From contig NZ_JALKBA010000023.1 of assembly GCF_023015805.1 (NCBI RefSeq), forward strand, positions 1 to 46,773: DNA of 46,773 nucleotides, written 5' to 3'. The stretch comes from Cellulophaga sp. F20128 (GTDB lineage: Bacteria; Bacteroidota; Bacteroidia; Flavobacteriales; Flavobacteriaceae). The notes under the pieces were generated by a model. The model was not told the origin of the DNA. It did not search any database and saw only the letters and a program-made list of their open reading frames with translations. A program made the position numbers and the translations under genes. Shown here in pieces: positions 18,184 through 26,183 of the stretch (positions are counted from its first letter, which is position 1; each line of letters begins with the position of its first letter).

Positions 18184-19674
18184 ATGGGATTGAACTATAA
18201 AATCATTATTCATATCATGGGCCTGTTGTTGTTGTGCAATGGTGCGTTTATGGGTATTTCTGCCGGAGTTAGTGCTTTTTATAATGATGGAGCAACTTTA
18301 GAAATTGCTATGGCAGCCATTGTAACCTTGGTAGCAGGAGGTATGGCCATGCTAATTACAAGAGGTCATAAAAAAGAAGTTAAAAGAAAAGAAGGGTATT
18401 TAATTGTCACCTTTGGGTGGATAGTGATGTCTATTTCAGGAGTGCTACCCTATATTTTTTCAGGAGCCATACCCGATGTGACCAATGCCTTTTTTGAAAC
18501 CATTTCGGGCTATACAACTACAGGAGCTTCAATTCTAGACGATATAGAAATTTTGCCAGAGGGTATTCTTTTCTGGCGAAGCCTAACCCACTGGATAGGG
18601 GGCATGGGTATTATTGTTTTAGCCATTGCTATTTTACCGTTATTAGGGATTGGAGGTATGCAGTTGTTTTCAGCCGAAGCACCAGGGCCTAGTGCAGATA
18701 AATTACACCCGAGAATTACAGATACAGCCAAAAGACTTTGGCTAATATATTTTGGGTATACTGTAGCAGAAACACTGCTGCTGAAGCTCGCAGGAATGTC
18801 GTTTTTTGATGCCATAAATCACTCTTTGGCAACACTTTCTACAGGTGGTTTTTCAACAAAAAATGCAAGTTTAGCCTATTGGAATGATCAACCTTTAATT
18901 CAGTATATCGTTATCTTGTTCATGTTTTTGGCAGGGAGCAACTTTGTGTTAAGTTATTTTGCCTTTAAGGGGAAAATTCAAAAAATGCTACATGATGAAG
19001 AGTTTAAGTTCTATACTGGCTTTATCGTGTTTTTTACAATCATTGCTGCTTTGGTAGTATACTTTAAAGCAGATGTTCCGGTTTCGGACTACCATCCAAT
19101 GGTATTGGGAGCAGCTGAAAGCTCCTTTAGGCATGCATTGTTTCAGATAATTGCCGTGATTACTACGACCGGTTTTGTCACAGCAGATTTTACGAGCTGG
19201 ACACCCTTTTTAACCGTATTCTTTTTTGGGTTGATGTTTTTAGGAGGCTGTGCAGGTTCTACAGCTGGTGGTATTAAGGTAATGCGTCATTTACTGATTA
19301 TTAAAAATGGCTTGCTAGAGTTTAAAAGAACTTTGCATATTAATGCTATTATACCGGTGCGTTATAACAATAAAATGGTACCTGAAAAGATAGTGTATAA
19401 TATTATCGCATTTTTGGTACTCTATATGCTCTTGTTTATATTAGGTGCATTGGTTCTCAGTTTTCTAGGGTTAGATTTTATATCTGCCATAGGTGGTGCT
19501 GCAACATCCTTGGGGAATGTAGGGCCGGGTTTTGGGACTTTAAATCCGCTTAATAATTTTAATAGTTTGCCCGAATTAGCAAAATGGTGGTGCGGTTTCT
19601 TAATGTTGGCAGGTAGATTAGAACTCTTTACAGTGCTTATTCTGCTTACGCCTTATTTTTGGAAGAAGATATAA
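18184..19674 (+). CDS. trkH: Trk potassium uptake system, channel subunit TrkH
   Basis: The 496-aa inner-membrane protein forms the K+ conducting pore with TrkA. The repeated pore-loop selectivity segments of the superfamily are visible: TISGYTTTGASILDDIE near 103, LATLSTGGFSTKNAS near 215, AVITTTGFVTADFTSW near 325, and AATSLGNVGPGFGTL near 438. About ten hydrophobic segments surround them. It has HWIGGMGIIVLAIAILPLLGIGGMQLF, a strong Trk/Ktr signature. Its last 29 bases overlap the 3' end of the convergent NTF2-like gene. Confidence 0.96.
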   Translation: MGLNYKIIIHIMGLLLLCNGAFMGISAGVSAFYNDGATLEIAMAAIVTLVAGGMAMLITRGHKKEVKRKEGYLIVTFGWIVMSISGVLPYIFSGAIPDVTNAFFETISGYTTTGASILDDIEILPEGILFWRSLTHWIGGMGIIVLAIAILPLLGIGGMQLFSAEAPGPSADKLHPRITDTAKRLWLIYFGYTVAETLLLKLAGMSFFDAINHSLATLSTGGFSTKNASLAYWNDQPLIQYIVILFMFLAGSNFVLSYFAFKGKIQKMLHDEEFKFYTGFIVFFTIIAALVVYFKADVPVSDYHPMVLGAAESSFRHALFQIIAVITTTGFVTADFTSWTPFLTVFFFGLMFLGGCAGSTAGGIKVMRHLLIIKNGLLEFKRTLHINAIIPVRYNNKMVPEKIVYNIIAFLVLYMLLFILGALVLSFLGLDFISAIGGAATSLGNVGPGFGTLNPLNNFNSLPELAKWWCGFLMLAGRLELFTVLILLTPYFWKKI

Positions 19675-20131
19675 ATGAATGCAAAAGTTTATTGGTATTT
19701 GCCTGAATTTTCTTTTTTAAAAAAGGAGTCCAACCTATAAAAAAACCACTGAGTCCTAAAGCTTGTTTAGACCACTTCCATAAATTAAAAGAATCTGTAT
19801 GTTCTACGATCTTACCATCTAAGAATACAAAAGTTGCCGTAACATTGTTTACAACCTTTCTTTTTTTAGGGCCGTAAGTGTATTTGGCCTGCCAGCTAGC
19901 ACTTCCTGTATTTTCTGTAGCTTTTACGTCACCAAATGAAATGTGTAAGCCTTCTTTGTTTCTACTTAATAACATTTGCCACATACTTTTTGCTTTCTCG
20001 CCTTTTAAAGTTCCAAAAGCGGGATCTGTAAAAATAATATCCGGATGATAACAATTTATCATACCCTTGGCATCGCCCTTAGCAAATGAAGTGTAAAATT
20101 CTTGTATCAGTGCTTCGTTTGTTGTTGTCAT
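19646..20131 (-). CDS. NTF2-like (SnoaL-type) fold protein of unknown function
   Basis: This 161-aa protein shows the opening of a SnoaL-like domain: NEALIQEFYTSFAKGDAKGMINCYHPDIIFTDPAFGTLKGEKAKSMW, with later strands SASWQAKYTYGPKKRKVVNNVTATFVFLDGKIVEHTDSFNLWKWSKQAL. Such small cone-shaped domains serve as enzymes or binding proteins, and no substrate can be deduced. The basic C-terminal tail (residues about 135-161, FLKKKIQANTNKLLHSF) extends beyond the usual domain and is the part encoded in the overlap with trkH. It is probably cotranscribed with the ChaN-like gene 11 bases upstream. Confidence 0.85.
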   Translation of the reverse strand: MTTTNEALIQEFYTSFAKGDAKGMINCYHPDIIFTDPAFGTLKGEKAKSMWQMLLSRNKEGLHISFGDVKATENTGSASWQAKYTYGPKKRKVVNNVTATFVFLDGKIVEHTDSFNLWKWSKQALGLSGFFIGWTPFLKKKIQANTNKLLHSFISSSKNKA

Positions 20132-20142
20132 AATTGCGATGT

Positions 20143-20991
20143 TTAGTATGTATTGGTCATGTGACTATCCACACTGATAATAAAGTCGGCACGACTCAGA
20201 TTTTCTTTTTCTAGTTTTTTTAAATTCTCTTGTAAGACCGTCGTAATGGTGGTGTAGTTTAAGTCCGATTTTTCTTTTCTTAAATACCATAAAATACCCT
20301 CGTAATTATCGGAATGGTAGGCACCATTGTAATGAATAAAAATAGTATTAGTCCGGTGGTTTTGAAGAATAAAGTGAGCCATAGTTGCATCTTTTATTGC
20401 TTGTGCCATTACAAGTTCTGGAGTGCCGTGATCTCCCATCATCTTAAGGATGTTTTTATAAGTTGGTAGCTCGCTATCAAAAGCAATCGGTAGCGGAGCA
20501 ATCCATTGTTTTTCTGCCTTCGATAGCGTGTCAAGAGCGCTGAATCCTTTTTTGTAGACCAAGCTAGCGTATCTCCGAGGAATATTTGTAGCTGTAAAAA
20601 TTAGTTCGTTTTCTTTAGCAAAATCAACCAAGGGCGCATAGTCCGTTTTGTAATTTGGCCATAGTCTAGCAACGGTATCTAATGCTTTTGCGTCTATAAT
20701 GCCTGCTAAGTAATTATTTACTTGCGTTTGGTTATCGGCTTCTAGCATCTCGGCTCCTAAAACGAGTTGTTCTGTTTGGTTCAGGTCTGCAGTAACTTCG
20801 TATTGCAGCCAATGCGAAATTGGATTGTTGTGCAATTCGCCAAATAAGATAATATCGTCCTTGGTAAGTGATTTTAGCATTTTTTTATACGTTACTTTTT
20901 TTCCTTTAGCGTTGTAAATTTTGTAGGCCGGTTTTTGACAATACAGGGATAGAGAAAATAATAATGCTATGGTGATTTGAAGTAGTTTCAC
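20143..20991 (-). CDS. ChaN-family (haem-uptake type) secreted protein
   Basis: The 282-aa protein has an N-terminal signal (MKLLQITIALLFSLSLYC). A lipobox is not perfect (Tyr at -1), so lipidation is uncertain. The ChaN/Tiki-type core shows DDIILFGELHNNPISHWLQYEV near 45-66, ELVLGAEMLEADNQ-like sequence (LVLGAEMLEADNQTQ), an IPRRYAS motif and HGTPELVMAQAIKDATMAHFI. Campylobacter ChaN binds haem, and Glu-Leu-His plus later His residues are conserved in the superfamily, but haem binding here is inference. A small NTF2-like gene follows in the same transcript. Confidence 0.85.
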   Translation of the reverse strand: MKLLQITIALLFSLSLYCQKPAYKIYNAKGKKVTYKKMLKSLTKDDIILFGELHNNPISHWLQYEVTADLNQTEQLVLGAEMLEADNQTQVNNYLAGIIDAKALDTVARLWPNYKTDYAPLVDFAKENELIFTATNIPRRYASLVYKKGFSALDTLSKAEKQWIAPLPIAFDSELPTYKNILKMMGDHGTPELVMAQAIKDATMAHFILQNHRTNTIFIHYNGAYHSDNYEGILWYLRKEKSDLNYTTITTVLQENLKKLEKENLSRADFIISVDSHMTNTY

Positions 20992-21091
20992 GATTGTATT
21001 TTTTTGGATAGGACTAAAATAAACAATATTAAGTAGTGTTCCGGGATAAAATTCATTGGATGCATAAAGTTTACCATATTTCCAAAGCGTT

Positions 21092-21766
21092 ATGGTTAGA
21101 AAGGAAGTAATGGGAAGAGCTTGGTTAAATGGTGTGGTTTTCGTATCGGCTATTGCTGCTATTTGGGCTCAATTTGCAGAGCATGAAGCCCTATATGGTA
21201 TTCTTAAGCCGTTCACTACAATGCTACTTATTAGCAGTGTAATTGTATATGGGTATCGCCCGGCGAAAGCCTATTTTTATGCAATCCTTGTGGCCTTGGT
21301 TTTTTGTTTGCTGGGCGATGTACTTTTGTTAAATGATGCCTACTTTATTTTTGGACTGGCATCCTTTTTAATTGGCCATATTGTTTTTTCTTATGCTTTT
21401 ATTTCTATCAGCGGGCTAAGCTTGTTTGCAATGCCATTCATTGTATTATTAAGTATTGGTGGGCTATATTACTATTTTATTTATCCTGGTTTAGGCAACT
21501 TATTTGCTGTTGTAGGGGTGTATATCGTATGTATCCTATTCATGTGCTGGCAGGGTATTAATTTGTATTTAGAATATAGAAGGCCAATTTTTGGAGCTAT
21601 AGCCTTAGCTGTTAGCTTATTCTTAATTTCGGATGCTCTCTTGGCTTATGATAAATTTGTAAGTCCTTTTAATTATTCGGGTATTCTAATTCTGTTAACC
21701 TATTGGTTTGCGATAGGCATTTTAGCAAACACCACTTTTTATAGGTTCCCCAAGCAAAAGGCATAG
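21092..21766 (+). CDS. Lysoplasmalogenase (YhhN/TMEM86 family) membrane protein
   Basis: The 224-aa protein has about eight hydrophobic helices. Family hallmarks are LKPFTTMLLISSVIV near residue 38, LVALVFCLLGDVLLLNDAYFIFGLASFLIGHIVFSYAF near 70-107, and a late AVSLFLISDALLAYDKF. Family members hydrolyse the vinyl-ether bond of lysoplasmalogens or act on related lipids. Plasmalogens are not established for this group, so the true substrate is open. The start could instead be Met7 (21110), which is preceded by AGAAAGGAAG, a Shine-Dalgarno-like stretch unusual for this phylum. Confidence 0.82.
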   Translation: MVRKEVMGRAWLNGVVFVSAIAAIWAQFAEHEALYGILKPFTTMLLISSVIVYGYRPAKAYFYAILVALVFCLLGDVLLLNDAYFIFGLASFLIGHIVFSYAFISISGLSLFAMPFIVLLSIGGLYYYFIYPGLGNLFAVVGVYIVCILFMCWQGINLYLEYRRPIFGAIALAVSLFLISDALLAYDKFVSPFNYSGILILLTYWFAIGILANTTFYRFPKQKA

Positions 21767-21793
21767 TTTTTTTAAAGAAAACATAGGTTGTGC

Positions 21794-22678
21794 CTATTGG
21801 TTTTGTAAAAAGGAAGGAAATAGTTTGGTGTACTTTGTTGAAAGCTCTTTTGTGACCTTTATTTTTTCATTGGTAAATGGATGGGTAAATTCTAAAGAAT
21901 AGGCGTGCAAGTAAAGTCCTTTTCCTTTTACTATCTGTCCTGCTATACCGTATTGCGCATCTCCTAAAATGGGATTGCCTATCCCTGCTAAATGAGTTCG
22001 AAGTTGATGTTTTCTTCCGGTGGTTAGCGTTAATTTTACCAAGTTAAGGAATTTAAATTTTTTAGATACTATGCGATTGAGAACGCTGTAGTGAGATAGT
22101 GCAACTTTGTTGTCTACCTCAGTATTGATACTGCCTTCAGTAGGCATAACGCCTTGGGTTACCGCCAAATAGGTTTTTGCAATTTCTTTGTTTTCAAAAA
22201 GCTTGTTTAGTAGTAGGATGCTGGCGGTAGTTTTTCCAATGACCAAAAGTCCTGTGGTGGGAAAATCTAACCGATGTACAGGCCTTGGTTTGGTAGCATC
22301 AGGCAAGCTACTTTTTGTTAGATTGGATTCCAAGGCATTGTCTATGGTTTTAAAAGAATTGCCACTTACTAGGATGCCTGCAGGTTTATTGATAATGGCT
22401 AAATAATCATCTTGAAAAACAACCTCTAAATCTATTTTAAAATTCTTTTTGATCGATTTTTCTAAGGGTTTGTTGTAGTATATGGTTTCGCCACCCCTAA
22501 TAAAGGTTGCTGTGCTTGCTATTTTTAGATCCACTAAAATATGCTTTTTCTTAAGTGCTTTTTTTAAGGCCGATTTGGTGGTTAGGGTTGTAAAAATACC
22601 TACACCATACTCTTGAAGTCGAATAGGTTCTTTTTGCGGGGGTGTAAGGTGTGTTTCTATTTTGATAGTTTTAGTCAT
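21794..22678 (-). CDS. RluA-family RNA pseudouridine synthase
   Basis: The 294-aa enzyme converts uridine to pseudouridine in rRNA or tRNA. The catalytic motif HRLDFPTTGLLVIGKT lies at residues 135-150, with Asp138 as the expected nucleophile. VVFQDDYLAIINKPAGILV before it and LVKLTLTTGRKHQLRTHLAGIGNPILGDAQYG after it are family signatures. An S4-like segment (GVGIFTTLTTKSALKKALKKKHILVD) occupies the N-terminus, as in RluC/RluD. Which uridine is modified cannot be told from the sequence. Confidence 0.93.
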   Translation of the reverse strand: MTKTIKIETHLTPPQKEPIRLQEYGVGIFTTLTTKSALKKALKKKHILVDLKIASTATFIRGGETIYYNKPLEKSIKKNFKIDLEVVFQDDYLAIINKPAGILVSGNSFKTIDNALESNLTKSSLPDATKPRPVHRLDFPTTGLLVIGKTTASILLLNKLFENKEIAKTYLAVTQGVMPTEGSINTEVDNKVALSHYSVLNRIVSKKFKFLNLVKLTLTTGRKHQLRTHLAGIGNPILGDAQYGIAGQIVKGKGLYLHAYSLEFTHPFTNEKIKVTKELSTKYTKLFPSFLQNQ

Positions 22679-22714
22679 AAAAATAGAAATTATTTAGTAA
22701 ACTGCTTGCAATAA

Positions 22715-22749
22715 AAAAGGCCTTATTACAACTAGCAATAAGACCTTTT
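22715..22749 (-). terminator. Rho-independent terminator of the aminotransferase gene
   Basis: Thirteen-base arms 22715-22727 and 22737-22749. They pair fully on the minus-strand RNA when one G-U wobble is allowed, followed by a U-tract. The hairpin lies 20 bases behind the stop codon. Confidence 0.85.
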
Positions 22750-22768
22750 GTAATTTGTATTTTGTAGG

Positions 22769-23953
22769 TTATAGAATCGCTTTAATTCTAGCCATAGCTT
22801 CGCGCAATTCTTTTTCTGATGCAGCATAGGAGATACGAATACAGTTTGCATTTCCAAAGGCTTCCCCAGTTACGGTTGCAACATTTGCATTTTCTAATAA
22901 ATACAATGAAAAGTCAGAGGCATTGTTGATCGTTGTTCCTTTAATGGTTTTGCCAAAAAAGCTAGATATGTCTGGAAAAACATAAAAAGCACCTTCGGGA
23001 ACATTTACGTTAAACCCTTCTATTTCGCTTAAAAGTTCCAAAACAAGATCCCTTCTTTTGTGAAACTCATCAATCATAAATTGAATCTTGCTCACTGGGG
23101 CGTCTAATGCTGCTATTGTGGCACGTTGTGCAATGGAATTAGCACCACTGGTGTTTTGTCCTTGAAATTTAGTACAAGCCTTTGCGATGAATTCTGGACC
23201 TCCAATGTAACCAATACGCCAACCCGTCATAGCAAATGCCTTAGAAACGCCATTTACGGTAATGGTACGGTCGTACATTCCATCAATGCCGGCAATACTT
23301 ACGTGTCCTCCTCTAAAATTTATATGTTCGTAAATCTCATCAGAAACTACGTATATGTTTGGATATTTTTTTAAAACTTCGGCAAGGCCTTCTAATTCTT
23401 CTTTGTTGTAAACAGAACCACTTGGATTGCAAGGTGAGCTAAACCACATCATTTTGGTTTTCGGCGTAATAGCAGCTTCCAATTGCTGAGGTGTCATTTT
23501 AAAATCGGTGTCAATACTTGTGGGTACTTCTACCGGTGTTCCTTCCGCAAGTTTAACAATATCACTATAGCTTACCCAATATGGTGCAGGTAAAATAACT
23601 TCGTCCCCTTTGTTTATCATGCACATGGCAATGTTGGCTAAAGACTGTTTAGCACCTGTACTAACTACAATTTGATTTAGTCCGTAGGTAAGATTGTTAT
23701 CTCGTTTAAATTTATTAGCAACAGCTTGTTTTAAGTCTGCATAGCCATCAACAGGAGAGTAACTGCTGTAATTGTCATCAATAGCTTGCTTAGCAGCCTC
23801 CTTTATAAAGTCAGGGATGTTAAAATCTGGTTCACCTAAACTTAAACCAATAATGTCTTTACCAGAATTGCGTAATTCTCGTGCTTTAGCAGCCATAGCT
23901 AAAGTTGCCGATGTAGACATGTTTGTAATTCTATCGGATAAATGATTGTTCAT
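22769..23953 (-). CDS. aspC: PLP-dependent class I aminotransferase (aspartate aminotransferase-like)
   Basis: The 394-aa enzyme is a fold-type I transaminase. Key elements: LSLGEPDFNIPDFI near 37-50, the VSTGAKQSLANIAM phosphate-binding region near 97, FSSPCNPSGSVY near 171 (Asn contacting PLP), SDEIYEHINF near 204, and VNGVSKAFAMTGWRIGYIGG with the PLP lysine at 238. A carboxylate-binding Arg appears in CIRISYAAS near the C-terminus. The group (I-gamma) usually uses aspartate or prephenate, so the exact substrate is tentative. It lies 13 bases behind the desaturase gene and probably shares its transcript. Confidence 0.92.
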   Translation of the reverse strand: MNNHLSDRITNMSTSATLAMAAKARELRNSGKDIIGLSLGEPDFNIPDFIKEAAKQAIDDNYSSYSPVDGYADLKQAVANKFKRDNNLTYGLNQIVVSTGAKQSLANIAMCMINKGDEVILPAPYWVSYSDIVKLAEGTPVEVPTSIDTDFKMTPQQLEAAITPKTKMMWFSSPCNPSGSVYNKEELEGLAEVLKKYPNIYVVSDEIYEHINFRGGHVSIAGIDGMYDRTITVNGVSKAFAMTGWRIGYIGGPEFIAKACTKFQGQNTSGANSIAQRATIAALDAPVSKIQFMIDEFHKRRDLVLELLSEIEGFNVNVPEGAFYVFPDISSFFGKTIKGTTINNASDFSLYLLENANVATVTGEAFGNANCIRISYAASEKELREAMARIKAIL

Positions 23954-23966
23954 GAGTTCATTAGTT

Positions 23967-25070
23967 TTACTGATACTGTAAAGCTGGGTTTTTGCCTAGC
24001 TCTTTTAAATGTTTGAAGTGCGAAATTATAGCTTTTCTTGTAGTTTTATATTCATTGTATGGCAAATTAAATTCTTTTGCCGTTTGTTTCACAATTTTTG
24101 AGATTTTTGTGTAATGAACATGGCTAATATTAGGAAAAATATGGTGCTCTACTTGGTGATTTAATCCGCCAGTAAACCAATTTACAATCTTGTTTTTAGT
24201 TCCAAAATTTACGGTCGTAAACAACTGGTGAATAGCCCAAGTGTTTTTCATAGTGCCACTTTCATCCGGAAGAGGTGTTTCTGCCTCATCTACAACATGT
24301 GCTAACTGAAACACAACACTTAAGATAACACCCGCCACATAGTGCATAATAAAGAAGCCAAGTAATATTTTCCACCAAGCAATGTCTAAAAATACCAATG
24401 GGATAACAATCCAAATAGTGATATATATTAATTTAGCAATTACAAGTGTGCTCCAATTGGTAGCTTTACTCGGTAATTTACCATAGGCTAATTTACGTTT
24501 CATATACCGATACATTTGCTGAAAATCTGTGGTAATGGCCCAGTTAAATGTTAGCAACCCATATAAGAAAACCGAGTAGAAATGCTGAAATTTATGGTGT
24601 TTGTGCCATTCTGCATGTTTAGAAAAACGTAAGATTCTTCCAGCTTCTAGGTCTTCATCATGTTCGTGTATGTTGGTATACGTATGGTGTAAAACATTGT
24701 GTTGTACCTGCCAGTTGTAAACATTACCAGCCAAAATGTAAATACTACCTCCCATTATTTTATTTACCCATTTATTGTTGGAGTAAGAACCATGGTTGCC
24801 ATCATGCATAACGTTCATACCAACGCCAGCCATACCAACGCCCATAGTAATGGTCAATAATAAGTTTGCCCAATTTGGCAAGCCTAAAGTTAAAATTAAA
24901 AAATAAGGCGCTAAAAATAGGGTGAACATTACTACAGTTTTTAAATGTAGCTTCCAGTTACCTGTTTTTTTGATCTCATTTTCTTTAAAATAATTATTCA
25001 CTCGCTTGTTTAGGGTTTTAAAAAATTGAGTTGAATCTTTCCGTGAAAATCGAATTGATTTATTTTCCAT
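23967..25070 (-). CDS. Membrane fatty acid desaturase, front-end (linoleoyl-CoA) type
   Basis: The 367-aa integral membrane di-iron enzyme introduces a double bond into an acyl chain. The three histidine boxes are HDGNH (89-93), HNVLHH (124-129) and HQVEHH (305-310). The Gln-containing third box (QxxHH) is typical of front-end delta-5/6 type desaturases rather than delta-9 enzymes. No fused cytochrome b5 domain is present, so a separate ferredoxin or cytochrome must supply electrons. Hydrophobic helices occur near 45-85 and 205-255. Substrate and position are not deducible. It is first in a likely operon with the aminotransferase and has a long (about 115 nt) leader containing an inverted repeat. 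Confidence 0.93.
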   Translation of the reverse strand: MENKSIRFSRKDSTQFFKTLNKRVNNYFKENEIKKTGNWKLHLKTVVMFTLFLAPYFLILTLGLPNWANLLLTITMGVGMAGVGMNVMHDGNHGSYSNNKWVNKIMGGSIYILAGNVYNWQVQHNVLHHTYTNIHEHDEDLEAGRILRFSKHAEWHKHHKFQHFYSVFLYGLLTFNWAITTDFQQMYRYMKRKLAYGKLPSKATNWSTLVIAKLIYITIWIVIPLVFLDIAWWKILLGFFIMHYVAGVILSVVFQLAHVVDEAETPLPDESGTMKNTWAIHQLFTTVNFGTKNKIVNWFTGGLNHQVEHHIFPNISHVHYTKISKIVKQTAKEFNLPYNEYKTTRKAIISHFKHLKELGKNPALQYQ

Positions 25071-25159
25071 AATTCTTATTTCTTATGACCCATTTTTATG
25101 GGTGAATGTTTTGTTTTTATAGTCATCGAAAGCAGTTGTTGTAGTTTTCGAGAGGGGTT

Positions 25160-25180
25160 TTAAGTATAAGTTTTACTTAA
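25160..25180. promoter_or_regulatory. Inverted repeat in the desaturase leader
   Basis: TTAAGTA (25160-25166) and TACTTAA (25174-25180) form a perfect 7-bp dyad with a 7-base spacer, just downstream of the desaturase -7 element. The layout fits a repressor operator overlapping the transcription start. No regulator is identified. Confidence 0.4.
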
Positions 25181-25187
25181 TAAAGGA

Positions 25188-25195
25188 CAAATATA
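25188..25195 (-). promoter_or_regulatory. TAnnTTTG -7 element, desaturase gene
   Basis: Reads TATATTTG on the minus strand, 117 nt before the desaturase start. Exact consensus; no clear -33. Confidence 0.55.
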
Positions 25196-25264
25196 ATGTA
25201 AAAGTACTTTTTATAATATGATTAATATCGTAAAATAAGAAAATTTTATGATTACGGAATTTCT

Positions 25265-25272
25265 TACTTTTG
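25265..25272 (+). promoter_or_regulatory. TAnnTTTG -7 element, rsmG
   Basis: TACTTTTG lies 11 nt before the ATG at 25284 and downstream of the alternative ATG at 25248. It is the main reason for the shorter rsmG start. Confidence 0.55.
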
Positions 25273-25283
25273 CTAAAAATTTG

Positions 25284-25928
25284 ATGAAATTTATGAAGTC
25301 TGGTATTATTTTAAAGTATTTTCCCGATCTAACGGATGTGCAAAAAGAACATTTTGTGGCACTAGAATCGCTGTATGCAGATTGGAACACCAAGATAAAT
25401 GTTGTGTCTCGTAAAGATATAGAAGAAATCTATTTGCGCCATGTTTTACATTCATTGGCTATCGCAAAATTTCAACAATTTTTACCTGGCTCAACGGTTT
25501 TAGACGTAGGTACAGGTGGTGGTTTTCCAGGGATACCCTTGGCGATTCTTTTTCCCGAAACTCAGTTTACACTCGTTGATGCCATTGGTAAAAAAGTAAA
25601 AGTAGTTCAGGAAGTTGTAGATGGTTTGCAATTGACGAACGTTACCGCAATACATAGCCGTGTTGAGGATTTAGACACCCAATATGATTTTATAGTGAGT
25701 AGGGCAGTAGCAGCAATGCCAACTTTTGTACGATGGATAAAAGGCCGTATTAAAAAGAATTCGATACACGAGAGGAGAAATGGTATTCTCTATTTAAAAG
25801 GAGGTGATCTCTCTGAAGAATTAAGCGATTATAAAACAGCAGAAATTTATAAATTATCCGATTATTATACGGAAGAATTTTTTGAGACTAAGAAAATAGT
25901 ATACTTGCCCTTAAAGCACAAAGGGTAG
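25284..25928 (+). CDS. rsmG: 16S rRNA (guanine-527-N7)-methyltransferase
   Basis: The 214-aa protein methylates N7 of G527 in 16S rRNA. It shows the GidB/RsmG pattern: WNTKINVVSRKDIEEIYLRHVLHSLAIAKF, the SAM motif VLDVGTGGGFPGIPLAILFPE, and FTLVDAIGKKVKVVQEVVDGLQL. The later motif DFIVSRAVAAMPTFVRW precedes a glycine-lysine rich end typical of the family. I start at MKFMKSGIILKYFPDL, because the -7 element at 25265-25272 lies inside the longer frame that begins at 25248. Confidence 0.94.
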   Translation: MKFMKSGIILKYFPDLTDVQKEHFVALESLYADWNTKINVVSRKDIEEIYLRHVLHSLAIAKFQQFLPGSTVLDVGTGGGFPGIPLAILFPETQFTLVDAIGKKVKVVQEVVDGLQLTNVTAIHSRVEDLDTQYDFIVSRAVAAMPTFVRWIKGRIKKNSIHERRNGILYLKGGDLSEELSDYKTAEIYKLSDYYTEEFFETKKIVYLPLKHKG

Positions 25929-25929
25929 T

Positions 25930-26058
25930 TTAAGTACTTAACATTTTGTGGAATGAGTACTTGCAATTTTTAGCGTAATTCTTCATATACGAATAAAGCC
26001 TATCTAAGCTAGATGGCGTTCTTTTCTTGGTGATTTTTTTTGCGATGCTCTCTTTCAT
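25930..26058 (-). CDS. Small basic protein of 42 aa, unknown function
   Basis: An ATG-to-TAA frame of 42 residues (MKESIAKKITKKRTPSSLD, then RLYSYMKNYAKNCKYSFHK and MLST) lies in a gap that otherwise has no gene. It is strongly basic and Tyr-rich with no signal peptide. Support for a real gene: an exact TAnnTTTG element 18 nt upstream, and a set of 22-bp-spaced repeats just behind that element. I do not recognise the family. It could be a small nucleic-acid-binding or regulatory protein, but this is only inference. Its end sits one base from the convergent rsmG stop. Confidence 0.55.
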   Translation of the reverse strand: MKESIAKKITKKRTPSSLDRLYSYMKNYAKNCKYSFHKMLST

Positions 26059-26076
26059 AGTCTTTCAATTTTAGTA

Positions 26077-26084
26077 CAAATTTA
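26077..26084 (-). promoter_or_regulatory. TAnnTTTG -7 element, 42-aa ORF
   Basis: Reads TAAATTTG on the minus strand, 18 nt before the start of the small basic protein, and overlaps the first unit of the 22-bp repeat array. Confidence 0.55.
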
Positions 26085-26134
26085 CATTAAGTAAACCGTA
26101 TGTTTACATTTAGTTAACGTTAAATTTACATTAA
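26081..26134. repeat. Tandem 22-bp-spaced repeats (three TTTACATT units)
   Basis: TTTACATT occurs at 26081, 26103 and 26125, exactly 22 bp apart. After each of the first two copies comes a related six-mer (GTAAAC at 26091, GTTAAC at 26113). Extended units TACATTAAG, TACATTTAG and TACATTAAA are separated by 13 bp, and the 13-mer at 26078-26090 recurs at 26122-26134. The array covers about -10 to -60 of the small-ORF promoter, so binding of a regulator to one DNA face is a natural reading. Nine-bp units about 12 bp apart are typical of LytTR-family sites; that link is inference. Confidence 0.6.
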
Positions 26135-26183
26135 AATTGTGTCACAAGCAATTTTTTGCTTTTTAAATTAAATTTTAAACATA

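Noticed and set aside
21778-21805. Hairpin between the lysoplasmalogenase and RluA genes
   Set aside because: Only a 5-bp core stem with a bulge, overlapping the RluA stop codon; too weak to call a terminator.
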